The notes under the pieces: generated by a model
What the model was told of the DNA's origin: nothing
The model's database searches: none
The model's input: only the letters and a program-made list of their open reading frames with translations
Program-made: the position numbers and the translations under genes
Assembly: GCA_024641705.1 (NCBI GenBank)
Contig: JAHECO010000026.1
Coordinates: 1 to 52,924 of the forward strand
DNA from: Candidatus Kryptoniota bacterium
GTDB lineage: Bacteria; Bacteroidota; Ignavibacteria; Kryptoniales; JAKASW01
Length of the DNA stretch: 52,924 nt
Direction of reading: 5' to 3'
Part shown: positions 20,891-30,455 of the stretch, piece by piece
Layout: every line of letters begins with the position of its first letter
Position numbering within the stretch: the stretch's first letter is position 1

Positions 20891-21927
20891 ATCCTCCGAG
20901 CGCGAAAATTTCGGTCAAGCGAACAATTCTCCCAATCAAGGAATTCCACGACGTCTCCACCCCCTCTGTGACACTTTCCCGGTTTCAGTTCGAGAAGGTC
21001 GCTCTCTTCAATGCAAAAGTTGAAAAAGGAGAAATCCAGTTTGAGGAAACTCCCTGCCTCTGTGGTTCCCTAGAGTTTGACCTGATCGCTTCCGTGGACA
21101 GCAGATCATTTAAGCAAGACACAGTTATTTGCAGGGGCTGCGGTCTGATTCAGCTCAACCCCAGAATGACCGAAGATGAGTATAAGAAGTTCTATTCTTC
21201 GGATTTGTATCGGGAAACTTATGAGGGAGCGGCCTTTAGCCCGGCACTTTATCAATCTCGGTATGTCGACGCCACCGGCCGGCATATTCACAACGAGCTG
21301 GTAAAGCACAAGACGATTGATCGAGCATGCTCAGTTGCTGAGATCGGAGCAGGAGGAGGATGGAATCTTCTCCCGTTTATGAAGAAAGGCGCTACCGTTG
21401 TCGGCTTCGATTACAGTCGGAATCTTGTCGGGTTGGGTACCCAACACGGGATCGGAATGAAACTTGGAGGAGTTGAAGAAATGGACGACAAATATGATGT
21501 GATAGTCGTCAACCATGTACTCGAACATTTCCTCGACCCAATAGCTTCCTTGAAACGTCTGGTCGAACACCTGAGGCCCGACGGTGTTATATATATAGCC
21601 GTCCCCAACTTCTTGAATTTCAGCGGTCGTCAGTTCCAAAATGCTCACACATACTGCTTTACCCCGAGAACGTTCAAGCACTATTGCTCTAAAGGGGGGC
21701 TGAGTCTATTGGAATTTGGAAGCGCTCAGAAAATACATATGTTTGGAATTTTTAACATCAGCGCTGACAAAAGGGAAAAGTACGACCTTTCCGGTCACTA
21801 CCGTGAAATGGTCAGGTTCTTCAGAAGGCAAACTTTTCGAGGTCGGACCGCCGCTTTCCTGAAAAGCGCACACTTGTATAATGGGCTACGGCAATTATAC
21901 GGCTTTGGAAAGAAGTTCGCCGGATAA
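20884..21927 (+). CDS. Class I SAM-dependent methyltransferase with Cys-rich N-terminus
   Basis: A 347-residue protein. Residues ~58-60 (CLC) and ~85-88 (CRGC) form a likely zinc knuckle, then an AdoMet domain: VAEIGAGGGWNLLPF (motif I), VVGFDYS, VIVVNHVLEHFLDP and RPDGVIYIAVPN. This layout matches C-methyltransferase-like and related proteins of sugar loci. TTG at 20884 overlaps the SDR stop by 7 bp. The C-terminal ~90 residues are basic and helical. Confidence 0.8.
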   Translation: MVNPPSAKISVKRTILPIKEFHDVSTPSVTLSRFQFEKVALFNAKVEKGEIQFEETPCLCGSLEFDLIASVDSRSFKQDTVICRGCGLIQLNPRMTEDEYKKFYSSDLYRETYEGAAFSPALYQSRYVDATGRHIHNELVKHKTIDRACSVAEIGAGGGWNLLPFMKKGATVVGFDYSRNLVGLGTQHGIGMKLGGVEEMDDKYDVIVVNHVLEHFLDPIASLKRLVEHLRPDGVIYIAVPNFLNFSGRQFQNAHTYCFTPRTFKHYCSKGGLSLLEFGSAQKIHMFGIFNISADKREKYDLSGHYREMVRFFRRQTFRGRTAAFLKSAHLYNGLRQLYGFGKKFAG

Positions 21928-21928
21928 G

Positions 21929-23692
21929 ATGTTCCTCGCAACCACGGCAATCGAGTCCTTCTGGGATAAATCGCAAAGTATGCTCTTTCTCGGAGAATGG
22001 TGTAAACTGTTCGAAGCTAGGGCGCATTGGGAGCCACTGGACTACGAGGTCCTTCCATATCACTGGCGGGATCGAGCGAAACTCAAGAGTGATTACCAGT
22101 ATCTTGACAGAGTCTACGAGGTTTACATGAATGAACTCTCGTCGATTCTGAACAACACGCTGAATGTTGATTATCCGGTTCGCTACTGGCGTGTCCTCGT
22201 GGGCTGGTGGCTGAAGCTGTTTATCGAGATCTTGTTTGACAGGTACTCGAATGTCGTAGGGGCGGCGGATAAATTCGGCGCACTTGAAACGTGGATTACA
22301 CCGGGTCAGCAGTATGTTGGCTCTGCGGCCCGCGACCTAGAAGGTTTTATCGCCTCTATTGTGGGCGACAGATACAACCTGTTCCTGTTCAGTCGAATTA
22401 TAGAGATACTCAAGAAGGTCCCGTTCCAGTATAGATCATATCCCGATGAGGCTACGAAGAATGCTCCCGTTTCGGGCTTGTCCGCCGTCAAATGGACCAG
22501 GCACAAAGTCAATAACATCATGTTTCGCTCGCTGAAACATTTGGTCGGTGACCGCGATGTCTTTTTCTACCGAAGCCACATCAACCGTCTGGCTCTTCTG
22601 CTAATGAATCTGAAGTTGAATCAGGTCCCTACCCCTGGAGGTTACTATGTGCCCAGGGAAGATCTGTCTCCCGATTTAGACTTAAGGGGACGTGTCGGTA
22701 TTTCAGCGGGGATCGACGAATTTACTTCTGTGTTGGATAAACTTGTGTTCGAGTCGATACCGCTGGCCTACCTTGAAGGTTATCATCAGTATTCGAACCT
22801 GGCGCAAGCCACATTTCCTGAGGCGTGCGGGACAATTTGCACTGCAAATGCTCATCTTTCTGACGATCTCTTTAAGTTCTGGGCCGCCGGCAGAATGACA
22901 AAGGGAAGCAAACTTGCGATTGCCCAGCATGGCGGGAACTACGGATCGGGCCTGTTCAGCAGTCAGGAAGACTTCGAACTGAAGATTGCAGACACCTTTT
23001 TCACCTGGGGTTGGAACGGCGGTGAAAAGACGGTACCGATGGGTTCTTCAAAGCTTCTCGAAGCCAAACGAAAGAAGCAAAGAGGAAAGGGTGTTATTTA
23101 CTGGAACCTGAACTCATGCCCGCGATATTCTTACAGACTCTTCTCAATTCCGTTTGGACCCACCTGGCAGGAGTACATCGATCTCCAGATAAGATTTGCG
23201 CAGAGGCTCCCGGTGCATGTGAGAAAGAAAATTGTGTGTCGGCCGTATTCCAGTAACTATGGGTGGCTCGAAGCTGATAGGATAAGGGAGAAGGTAGGAG
23301 ATGTGAAGTTCGATCTTTCGGGGAAACGTTGGGGCAAGGCATTGAACGAGGCCAGCATAGTCCTGGAAACGACGAACCTGACTACACTTTTGGAGTCGCT
23401 GGCAGCTGACGTTCCGACGATTCTTCTCATGTCACGAGACACCTGGGAAGTAAACGATAACGCGAGACCCTATTTCGATATGCTTCAGGAGGCCGGGATC
23501 TTTTTTGATAATTATGAAGAAGCTGCCGGGAAGCTTGTTTCGATTCATGCGGATCCATCAGAGTGGTGGTCGGACCGGAAAGTGCAGAATGCCAGGGAAG
23601 CATTCTGCACTCGCTTTGCATTCACCTCCGAACATTGGATAGCACAACTCACTTCTGAGTTGGCTAAAATCAACGGGTATCAAACGAACTGA
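21929..23692 (+). CDS. LIC12162-family putative transferase
   Basis: A 587-residue protein of the family named after a Leptospira LPS-locus gene. It starts MFLATTAIESFWDKSQSMLF, continues LGEWCKLFE and has the family-type features QHGGNYGSG, TFFTWGWNG and ETTNLTTLLESLAADVPTIL, the last like the donor-binding region of GT-B enzymes. I chose ATG at 21929 over the in-frame ATG at 21881, which lies inside the previous gene. It probably transfers the unusual sugar made by this operon. The function of the family is not proven. Confidence 0.85.
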   Translation: MFLATTAIESFWDKSQSMLFLGEWCKLFEARAHWEPLDYEVLPYHWRDRAKLKSDYQYLDRVYEVYMNELSSILNNTLNVDYPVRYWRVLVGWWLKLFIEILFDRYSNVVGAADKFGALETWITPGQQYVGSAARDLEGFIASIVGDRYNLFLFSRIIEILKKVPFQYRSYPDEATKNAPVSGLSAVKWTRHKVNNIMFRSLKHLVGDRDVFFYRSHINRLALLLMNLKLNQVPTPGGYYVPREDLSPDLDLRGRVGISAGIDEFTSVLDKLVFESIPLAYLEGYHQYSNLAQATFPEACGTICTANAHLSDDLFKFWAAGRMTKGSKLAIAQHGGNYGSGLFSSQEDFELKIADTFFTWGWNGGEKTVPMGSSKLLEAKRKKQRGKGVIYWNLNSCPRYSYRLFSIPFGPTWQEYIDLQIRFAQRLPVHVRKKIVCRPYSSNYGWLEADRIREKVGDVKFDLSGKRWGKALNEASIVLETTNLTTLLESLAADVPTILLMSRDTWEVNDNARPYFDMLQEAGIFFDNYEEAAGKLVSIHADPSEWWSDRKVQNAREAFCTRFAFTSEHWIAQLTSELAKINGYQTN

Positions 23693-24000
23693 CTCAGCGC
23701 GTGGCGAATTCACGGCGGAATTTCCGCTTTCTGTATCAACCATATCTTTACTTAAGGGCTGTTGTCGGACCGGGGTCTTAACCCTTCCTTCTCTCTTTGG
23801 GAGTCGACTCCTGTCAAGTGGAATAATATACGAGTGGCTGCAGGTAGCCGGGTACAAGAACGGCTTGTCTTCCGGGCTTGATACCTTGCCATCATCATGG
23901 CTCAGTGCATTACCAAGGCAGACTTCACGCGGCGGCGAAGCCGGACTATCCGCTGTCTGGATCTTACTGCAATTGACGAGATACTGAAGAGCACGCATTC
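23693..24000 (+). other. Gene-free stretch between the transferase and the flippase
   Basis: No start-to-stop frame here looks like a protein family. It has no heptads and no strong hairpin or T-run that would mark a terminator. The composition is coding-like in places (near 23815-24000), so it may be a decayed gene end. The next gene's TTG at 24001 has only a weak GAAGAG ribosome site. Confidence 0.4.
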
Positions 24001-25536
24001 TTGGAAAAGAAGATCGATTCATTAAGAAAGAGATATTCGTTCAAGTTAGCCGCAAACTTGACAGGTTTGCCCATTTCGCTTGTTGCTCAATCTCTGATCG
24101 CAAGGGGGCTTGGACCCATCAGTTACGGAGACTTCAACTTCCTGAGTAATTTCTTCAACCAGGCTGTGGGCCTGTTTGACAACGGAACGTCGATAAGTTT
24201 TTACACCAAGCTCTCTCAAAGACAAAATGAGAAAGGCATAGTGAAGTTCTATTGGTCCTTCACTATCATCATATCGGTACTGCTTGCTGTTCTTTTGGCT
24301 CTGATCATTGTTCTGAAGAAGGGGGATCTCCTATTTCCCGGGCAGCAGATGAAGTTTGTGGGGTTGGCACTCATTTGGGGAATGCTCACATGGTTTTCCC
24401 AGATAATCTCGAAGATGATAGACGCTTACGGCCTTACGACCGGCGGGGAAGTGATAAGGGCGGCGCAGAAGGTGTTCTCTTTGGTGCTGATCCTGGGTTT
24501 GTTCTACACGAAGATTCTGGACCTGACGAGTTTCTTCTTTTACAACTATGTCATCATTCTGGCGTTATGCCTGGGGTGGGTCTATATCCTGAAGAAGAAC
24601 AACATCCCTTTGGTGCCCCGGGTCAGTCTGGGCAGAGATCAAGTGAAGGCATACGCCAGGGAGTTCTATCACTATTCCGCCCCGTTGATCACGTATTCGT
24701 TGGTAAGCATGCTGGTGGGCATGTTCGATCTTTGGCTCCTCCAGAAATTTGCAGGCTCCCTCCAGCAGGGGTTCTTTGCCTTGTCCTTCAGGGTTTCTGC
24801 TATTTGTCTCCTGTTTACGACCGCCATGACTCCTCTTCTCATGAGAGAGTTCTCCGTCGCTTTTGGCTCGAACAATCTTCCCGAGATGAGAAAGCTGTTC
24901 AGCAGGTACGTACCGTTATTATATACGATAGCCGCCGTCCTCTCGGTCTTTCTGGCCGTACAGGCCAATGAAGCGACTCTTATTTTCGGTGGTAAGGCCT
25001 TCCAGGAAGCCAGCCTGCCAATGGCGCTGATGGTTCTGTATCCGATACACCAGACGTACGGGCAACTAAGCGGTTCGGTTTTTTATGCCAGTGGGCAAAC
25101 ACGTCTGTATAGAAACATCGGGATTATCATGATGCTGGTCGGGATTGTGGTTTCATTTGTGCTGTTGGCCCCGCGTTCACTGGACGGGCTTGATTTAGGC
25201 TCTCTTGGTCTGGCAATCAAGATGCTTGCTGTGCAGTTCATCTGGGTCAATATCCAGCTCTTCTTCAATGCAAGGTTTCTCTCGCTGAGCTTCAGGAAAT
25301 ACTTCCTCCACCAGCTGCTTACTGTCGGATTGTTGGGAGTTATCGCATTTGCCAGCAAAACAGTGCTTGATTTCATCCCGGTGGATTTGTTCTTTTCCTT
25401 CATTCTGAGCGGTCTGTTGTACATAGCGATCACAGCAACAGTATTCTTCCTTTTTCCACAGATAAATTCCATAAGCAGAGACGAACAAAGACGTTTTCTG
25501 GCAGCGATTTCGAAAAAAATTCTACGGACAACATAA
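24001..25536 (+). CDS. Wzx-like polysaccharide flippase (MOP superfamily)
   Basis: A 511-residue polytopic membrane protein, about 12-14 hydrophobic segments, that by family moves the lipid-linked repeat unit across the inner membrane. The N-terminal KLAANLTGLPISLVAQSLIA, then RGLGPISYGDFNF, is the usual Wzx opening. Later SMLVGMFDLWLLQKFAG and FALSFRVSAICLLF follow the second bundle. The start is TTG 24001, which is tentative. Confidence 0.85.
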   Translation: MEKKIDSLRKRYSFKLAANLTGLPISLVAQSLIARGLGPISYGDFNFLSNFFNQAVGLFDNGTSISFYTKLSQRQNEKGIVKFYWSFTIIISVLLAVLLALIIVLKKGDLLFPGQQMKFVGLALIWGMLTWFSQIISKMIDAYGLTTGGEVIRAAQKVFSLVLILGLFYTKILDLTSFFFYNYVIILALCLGWVYILKKNNIPLVPRVSLGRDQVKAYAREFYHYSAPLITYSLVSMLVGMFDLWLLQKFAGSLQQGFFALSFRVSAICLLFTTAMTPLLMREFSVAFGSNNLPEMRKLFSRYVPLLYTIAAVLSVFLAVQANEATLIFGGKAFQEASLPMALMVLYPIHQTYGQLSGSVFYASGQTRLYRNIGIIMMLVGIVVSFVLLAPRSLDGLDLGSLGLAIKMLAVQFIWVNIQLFFNARFLSLSFRKYFLHQLLTVGLLGVIAFASKTVLDFIPVDLFFSFILSGLLYIAITATVFFLFPQINSISRDEQRRFLAAISKKILRTT

Positions 25537-25537
25537 T

Positions 25538-26281
25538 ATGAAGAACTCAGTTACGATAGGTTCATGGATTACGCTAAACCATTCTTCCATTGCCGAGATT
25601 ATGGCGGGTGCCGGGTTCGACTGGCTTTGTATCGACCTGGAACACTCAGTTACTGATTATTTTGAGGCGCAGCAATTGATAGCTACAGTCCGATCGAAGG
25701 GACTTAAGTCTTTTGTAAGGGTCGGCGAGAACAATTCGAGGATCATTAAAAGAGTTCTCGATGCCGGTGCCGACGGGGTGATCGTCCCGATGGTTTGCAC
25801 GAAAGATGACGCGCTGAAAGCGGTCGATTCGGTGAAGTATCCGCCGGTTGGAAAAAGGGGCGTAGGTCTAGCGAGGGCGCAGCAGTTCGGATTCGGTTTC
25901 GAGGAGTATGCCGCTCGCGTGAATAGCGACACAAAAATAATTGCACAGATAGAGCACATAGATGCAATAAAGAACCTGGAGGCCATCCTGAGCGTTGAAG
26001 GAATTGACGGCACCATCATAGGTCCGTACGATCTGTCAGGCTCACTCGGCAAGCCGGGCAGGTACGACGATGACGATGTAAGAAAGGCGATCGCACAGTA
26101 CGAGGACGTCACGAAACGCTACAACAAGCTGGTCGGGTTCCACGTGATTCAGCCGGACTACAATCTGGTGCTCGAGAAGATGAGCAAAGGCTATAACTTC
26201 ATAGCGTTTTCTCTCGATACGCTCTTCCTTGGAACCCTTTGCCGCAATCAGATGAAGTCATTGAAGGAGAAAATGAATTGA
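25538..26281 (+). CDS. HpcH/HpaI-type class II pyruvate aldolase
   Basis: A 247-residue aldolase: GFDWLCIDLEHS, RVGENNSRIIKRVLDAGADG, AQIEHIDAIKNLEAIL (metal Glu) and GTIIGPYDLSGSLGKP (metal Asp). The family joins pyruvate to aldehydes to give 2-keto-3-deoxy-4-hydroxy acids, or the reverse. Immediately downstream is a CMP-Kdo-synthetase-like gene with a 4-bp overlap. Together they could make and activate a 3-deoxy-ulosonic acid without the PEP-dependent KdsA route. The direction of the reaction is inference. Confidence 0.87.
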   Translation: MKNSVTIGSWITLNHSSIAEIMAGAGFDWLCIDLEHSVTDYFEAQQLIATVRSKGLKSFVRVGENNSRIIKRVLDAGADGVIVPMVCTKDDALKAVDSVKYPPVGKRGVGLARAQQFGFGFEEYAARVNSDTKIIAQIEHIDAIKNLEAILSVEGIDGTIIGPYDLSGSLGKPGRYDDDDVRKAIAQYEDVTKRYNKLVGFHVIQPDYNLVLEKMSKGYNFIAFSLDTLFLGTLCRNQMKSLKEKMN

Positions 26282-27054
26282 ACATTATCGGAATCATTCC
26301 GGCCCGTCTGGCATCCACAAGGTTTCCCAATAAGCCTCTGGCAAAGATACTCGGAATGCCGATGATCGGACACGTGGCCCTGAGGAGTAAGATGTGCCGC
26401 GACCTGTCCGAAGTCTACATAGCCACTTGCGACAAGGAGATCGCCGATTATGCAGGGACCATCGGGATCAAGGCCGTCATGACTGCCGACACTCATGAAA
26501 GGGCATCCGACAGGACCGCAGAGGCGCTGCTCAAGGTAGAGAAAGAGACCAGCCGGAAGGTGGACATAGTGGTCATGATCCAGGGGGATGAGCCGATGGT
26601 TACGCCGGAGATGATCTCTGCCGCCGTGAAGCCTCTGCTCGACGACAGTGAGATCAAGGTCTCCAACCTGATGGCGACCCTGAATTCGAGGGAAGAACAT
26701 GAGGACCCGAACGAAGTGAAGGTGGTGGTCGACAAGCAGGGATTTGCCATGTATTTTTCGCGCGAGCCTATCCCGTCCAGGAAGAAAGGGGCCAAAGACG
26801 TCCCGATGCTGAAGCAGGTCTGCATCATCCCGTTCGAGAGAGATTTTCTCCTGAAGTACAACGGGATGGAACAGACGCCGCTGGAGAAAGTGGAATCCGT
26901 GGATATGAACAGGATCCTCGAGAACGGGCTTAAAGTGAAGATGGTCTTCACGGGCTCCACGACTTATTCGGTCGATACCCAGGAAGACCTGAAGAACGTC
27001 GAGGAGGCCATGCGGAATGATTCGTTGCTGAAGACATATCAGGCGTCGAGATGA
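26278..27054 (+). CDS. KdsB-like CMP-ulosonate cytidylyltransferase
   Basis: A 258-residue nucleotidyltransferase: IGIIPARLASTRFPNKPLAK, then VVMIQGDEPMVTPEMI, AMYFSREPIPSRK and VDTQEDLKNVEEAM, all KdsB hallmarks. I chose TTG at 26278 (GGAGAAAATGAA upstream, ATTGA overlap with the aldolase stop) because MNIIGIIPAR is the normal N-terminus. No KdsA, KdsD or KdsC stands beside it, so the sugar need not be Kdo itself. Confidence 0.85.
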   Translation: MNIIGIIPARLASTRFPNKPLAKILGMPMIGHVALRSKMCRDLSEVYIATCDKEIADYAGTIGIKAVMTADTHERASDRTAEALLKVEKETSRKVDIVVMIQGDEPMVTPEMISAAVKPLLDDSEIKVSNLMATLNSREEHEDPNEVKVVVDKQGFAMYFSREPIPSRKKGAKDVPMLKQVCIIPFERDFLLKYNGMEQTPLEKVESVDMNRILENGLKVKMVFTGSTTYSVDTQEDLKNVEEAMRNDSLLKTYQASR

Positions 27055-28031
27055 AAGAGGAAGAGATACGCAAGAGAGAGGTATTCAACAAATACCTTGA
27101 GCTCTCCGCAAAGGACGTTGAAGTATTTTTCAAGGATAAATCCAGGTTTTCCCGGATCGACTGCCCGGCCTGCGGTTCACGAGAGCTTGATAAAGCACTG
27201 GAGAAGAACGGGTTCAGCTACTACTCATGCAGGAAGTGCGATACTCTTTTCGTAAACCCGCGGCCGCCTCTCGATATGTTTGAGGCTTTCTATGCGAACT
27301 CACCCTCGACGACGTTCTGGGTGAAGGAGTTCTTCACACCCGTGGCGGAAGCCAGGCGCGAGAAGATTTTCAAGCCCAGGGCGGAATTCATCTCCAAAAT
27401 GCTCGACGGCAAACGGAATCTGGCGATAGGAGATATTGGCGCCGGATTCGGGTTGTTTCTCGAGGAACTAGGAAAAATCAGGGACGGCGATAAGTTGGTG
27501 GCCATCGAACCTTCCGCGGAGATGGCGGATATTTGCAGGGGCAAAGGGCTGCAGGTCGCGAACAAGTTGTTGGAGACGGTGGACCCGCGGGAATATCAGT
27601 TCGACGTCCTGACATCGTTTGAGTTGTTCGAACACTTGTACAATCCTGAGGAGTTTCTTTCAAGAGCGTTTAACCTTCTCAAGCCTTCGGGGATCTTCGT
27701 CTTTACCACTTTAAGCGGGCTTGGGTTCGACATACAGGTGCTTTGGGAAAGATCAAAGAGTGTAACGCCTCCGCATCACCTCAACTTTTTCAATCCGTGG
27801 TCGATCAGAACCCTTCTCAAGAAGACCGGCTTTCAGGTGGTTGAGGTTTCGACCCCGGGGGCGCTTGACTGGGACATCGTGGAAGGCGGCTTTACGCACG
27901 AAGGTGTTTCGCCCGGCAGATTCTTTGAGACCGTCTCGAAGTACGGAACTCATGATGCCAAGGCAAGCCTCCAATCCTGGATATCGGACAACGGTTTGAG
28001 CTCGCATATGCGGGTGGTCGTTAAGAAGTAG
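27051..28031 (+). CDS. SAM-dependent methyltransferase with zinc-ribbon N-terminus
   Basis: A 326-residue protein. CPACGSRE and [16 protein letters not shown] form a C4 zinc ribbon (about 38-68). The AdoMet domain has [47 protein letters not shown] and [10 protein letters not shown]. It resembles the protein at 20884 in layout but not closely in sequence. ATGA overlap with the KdsB-like gene. Confidence 0.83.
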   Translation: MKEEEIRKREVFNKYLELSAKDVEVFFKDKSRFSRIDCPACGSRELDKALEKNGFSYYSCRKCDTLFVNPRPPLDMFEAFYANSPSTTFWVKEFFTPVAEARREKIFKPRAEFISKMLDGKRNLAIGDIGAGFGLFLEELGKIRDGDKLVAIEPSAEMADICRGKGLQVANKLLETVDPREYQFDVLTSFELFEHLYNPEEFLSRAFNLLKPSGIFVFTTLSGLGFDIQVLWERSKSVTPPHHLNFFNPWSIRTLLKKTGFQVVEVSTPGALDWDIVEGGFTHEGVSPGRFFETVSKYGTHDAKASLQSWISDNGLSSHMRVVVKK

Positions 28032-28038
28032 AACAATC

Positions 28039-28629
28039 GTGGCTGTATCTCGGGAAATTCGCGCCTGGACCGATTCTCTTGTCTCGAAGATGCCGGGGAG
28101 ACTTGGAAGGGATGTCAGGCGGAAGTATTACCGGAGAAGACTGTCAAGTTGCGGAGACAATCTGTCGCTCGGGGTGAACTGCACGATAGGCAACCCCGGT
28201 GCCATAGAGATCGGCAACGACTGCGTCTGCTTTGGATATGATTTCCTTCTTGCTCATAACGGCGGAGAGTTGATAATAGGCGACAATGTATCGGTCAACT
28301 ATAACGTGATGCTGAACGCATCGGATCAGGGAAAGATCCACATTGGGCGCGGAGTATTGATTGCGTCGAACGTGGTTTTGAGGTCAAGCAATCACATATT
28401 CGATTCTGTTGATGTGCCAATCAGGGCACAGGGACACAGACCCGGCCTCATAACGATCGGTGATGACGTCTGGATCGGCTCCAACGCCGTCGTTCTCCCC
28501 AATGTCACTGTCGGCAATGGGGCGATTATTGCAGCCGGGGCTGTAGTAACAAAAGATGTTGAACCTTTTGCCGTGGTTGCCGGAGTACCTGCGGTGAAGA
28601 TCAGGTCAAGAATCCGGGGCACAGATTGA
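28039..28629 (+). CDS. Left-handed beta-helix acyltransferase
   Basis: A 196-residue hexapeptide-repeat protein of the WbbJ/maltose-O-acetyltransferase type: a short basic N-terminal helix, coils built on IGN..., [20 protein letters not shown] and [20 protein letters not shown], with a conserved His in SSNHIFD. It would add an O- or N-acetyl (or other acyl) group to a sugar. The start is GTG 28039; the ribosome site is weak. Confidence 0.85.
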   Translation: MAVSREIRAWTDSLVSKMPGRLGRDVRRKYYRRRLSSCGDNLSLGVNCTIGNPGAIEIGNDCVCFGYDFLLAHNGGELIIGDNVSVNYNVMLNASDQGKIHIGRGVLIASNVVLRSSNHIFDSVDVPIRAQGHRPGLITIGDDVWIGSNAVVLPNVTVGNGAIIAAGAVVTKDVEPFAVVAGVPAVKIRSRIRGTD

Positions 28630-28651
28630 GCTTAAGAAAGGGAGGCCGGAA

Positions 28652-30430
28652 TTGAAGAACACTGCTAATATCGAGAATGTGGCGATCGTCTTCGGCAAGG
28701 ACGAAGAGAACTCATTCAATAGATATACCTTCCCCATCCTGGGAAGACCCGTCGCAAGCTACCCCCTTCTTGCGGCGCTTCATGCGGACAAGATCGATTC
28801 GGTTTACCTATCTTCCGATTCTCCACAGCTGCTGAACCTTGGCAGGAATATGACGGGTGTGACTGTTCTTGAACGGAAGAAATCACAGCCGACTCTGACG
28901 GAAGAAGTCCGTCACGCCGTGGACCTTGTGTCCAAACAGTTAGGATACAAGCCCCAGACGGTGACGATTCTTCTTGCGAATTCTCCTTGTATCGACTCTG
29001 CCAATATCGATGATGCGATTTCATTCCTGGAAAAGAAAACAGAGTTTGACTCGGTCGCGACGGCGATGCACAGAGCCGAATTCAATCCGATGAGGATATT
29101 CTCCCTCGACGCGTCGGGCAATCTGACGAGAAACGGGTCCGTGCAGGAATATTCCGGCGATGCATATTTCCTGGACAGGCGGGTAATGGTCGTCAGAACC
29201 GGAACCCTTGTTGCTTCCGGTGTCAACAACAACTATTTCGAAGGTTTGCTCGGAAAGCATATTCACCCAATAATGCAGCAGGACGGCATATGGGATATAG
29301 ATTACGTGTGGCAGGTCCCGATTGTCGAACGGTGGCTCCGACAGAACGGATTCACCGATTCTCAGACGCCGTACGACAGGAAAGAGAGCGCTTCGACTCT
29401 CTCTTTTCTCAGCACGGGTCGCGATAAGAAACCGGTATCCGGGAAGGTCTACAAGGCACTCATTACCACCGTCCCCTTTGGCGCGGTGGATCCTACTCCC
29501 ATAAAACTTCTCGAGGCAACACCGAACGTCGAGTATGTGATCAATCCGATCGGCAGAAAGCTGAAGGAGATTGAACTTGCCGAGCTGGTGAAGGAATTCG
29601 ACATTATCATAGCCGGAACAGAGCCTATAACACGAAAGGTGATGGAAAACGGGCGCAATCTGAAATTAATATCCAGAGTCGGAATCGGCCTGGACAGTGT
29701 TGACCTTGCGGCTGCCAGGGAGCTCGGCATTGCGGTCACTTACACACCCGATGCACCTTCTCCGGCTGTCGCGGAATTGACGGTTGCACACATGATCAAC
29801 ATGTTGCGGCGCGTCCCCCTGGTAGACAGGAAGCTGCGTTCCGGGATATGGCAGCGTATTCACGGCGAGCGCCTCGCCAATATGACGATCGGGATTGTAG
29901 GGACAGGCAGGGTCGGCAGCAGGGTCCTTCGACACCTGCAGGGGTTCGGCCCTCGAAGGATCATGGTCAACGATCTGAAGCCGGATTTCAACCTATACGA
30001 GATGTATCACGCAGAGTTCGCAGAGAAGGAATCTATCTACCGTGAGGCCGACATCATCACACTTCACATCCCGCTCACCCCGCTAACGCGTAACCTGATC
30101 TCGAAGCAGCAAATGGATACGATGAAGAAGGGGGTCTTCCTCATCAATACTTCGAGGGGCGGCATCGTGAACGAACACGACCTCTATGCCGCCCTGTCAG
30201 GCGATCATATTGCCGGTGCGGCAATCGATACGTTTGAAAGTGAACCTTACACCGGGAACCTCATTGAACTTGATAACTGCTACCTGAGCTGTCATATGGG
30301 CTCGATGACCAACGACTGCAGAGCGGCAATGGAAATCCAGGCGACCGAAGAGGCCTGCAGGTTCGTCCGCAATGAGCCGCTGAGACAGCCTGTACCCGAT
30401 GAAGAATACGAATTTGCACTTGTGAAGTGA
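28652..30430 (+). CDS. Fusion: NeuA-like cytidylyltransferase domain plus D-2-hydroxyacid dehydrogenase
   Basis: A 592-residue two-domain protein. Residues 1-~230 follow an acylneuraminate cytidylyltransferase (FPILGRPVASYPLLAAL, SVYLSSDSPQLLNLG, TILLANSPCIDSANIDDAIS, YFLDRRVMVV). However, the canonical ARGGSKG/RKN nucleotide loop is replaced by GKDEENSFNRY. Residues ~265-592 are a phosphoglycerate-dehydrogenase-like enzyme: GIVGTGRVGSRVLRHL, catalytic Arg in NTSRGGIVNE (near 500), Glu in DTFESEP (near 529), His in SCHMGS (near 548). GGGAGG precedes the TTG. It could oxidise/reduce and bind an ulosonic acid; the first domain may be inactive or regulatory. Confidence 0.85.
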   Translation: MKNTANIENVAIVFGKDEENSFNRYTFPILGRPVASYPLLAALHADKIDSVYLSSDSPQLLNLGRNMTGVTVLERKKSQPTLTEEVRHAVDLVSKQLGYKPQTVTILLANSPCIDSANIDDAISFLEKKTEFDSVATAMHRAEFNPMRIFSLDASGNLTRNGSVQEYSGDAYFLDRRVMVVRTGTLVASGVNNNYFEGLLGKHIHPIMQQDGIWDIDYVWQVPIVERWLRQNGFTDSQTPYDRKESASTLSFLSTGRDKKPVSGKVYKALITTVPFGAVDPTPIKLLEATPNVEYVINPIGRKLKEIELAELVKEFDIIIAGTEPITRKVMENGRNLKLISRVGIGLDSVDLAAARELGIAVTYTPDAPSPAVAELTVAHMINMLRRVPLVDRKLRSGIWQRIHGERLANMTIGIVGTGRVGSRVLRHLQGFGPRRIMVNDLKPDFNLYEMYHAEFAEKESIYREADIITLHIPLTPLTRNLISKQQMDTMKKGVFLINTSRGGIVNEHDLYAALSGDHIAGAAIDTFESEPYTGNLIELDNCYLSCHMGSMTNDCRAAMEIQATEEACRFVRNEPLRQPVPDEEYEFALVK

Positions 30431-30455
30431 TTCAGGAGGCTGCGTTCATAATTCC

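Noticed and set aside
23558-24022. Minus-strand 154-codon frame in the gap before the flippase
   Set aside because: It overlaps the conserved 3' end of the LIC12162-type gene, has no ribosome site and no known motif.
24252-24971. A 239-codon frame overlapping the flippase
   Set aside because: It is a +1 shadow frame; the hydrophobic MOP-family frame explains the region.
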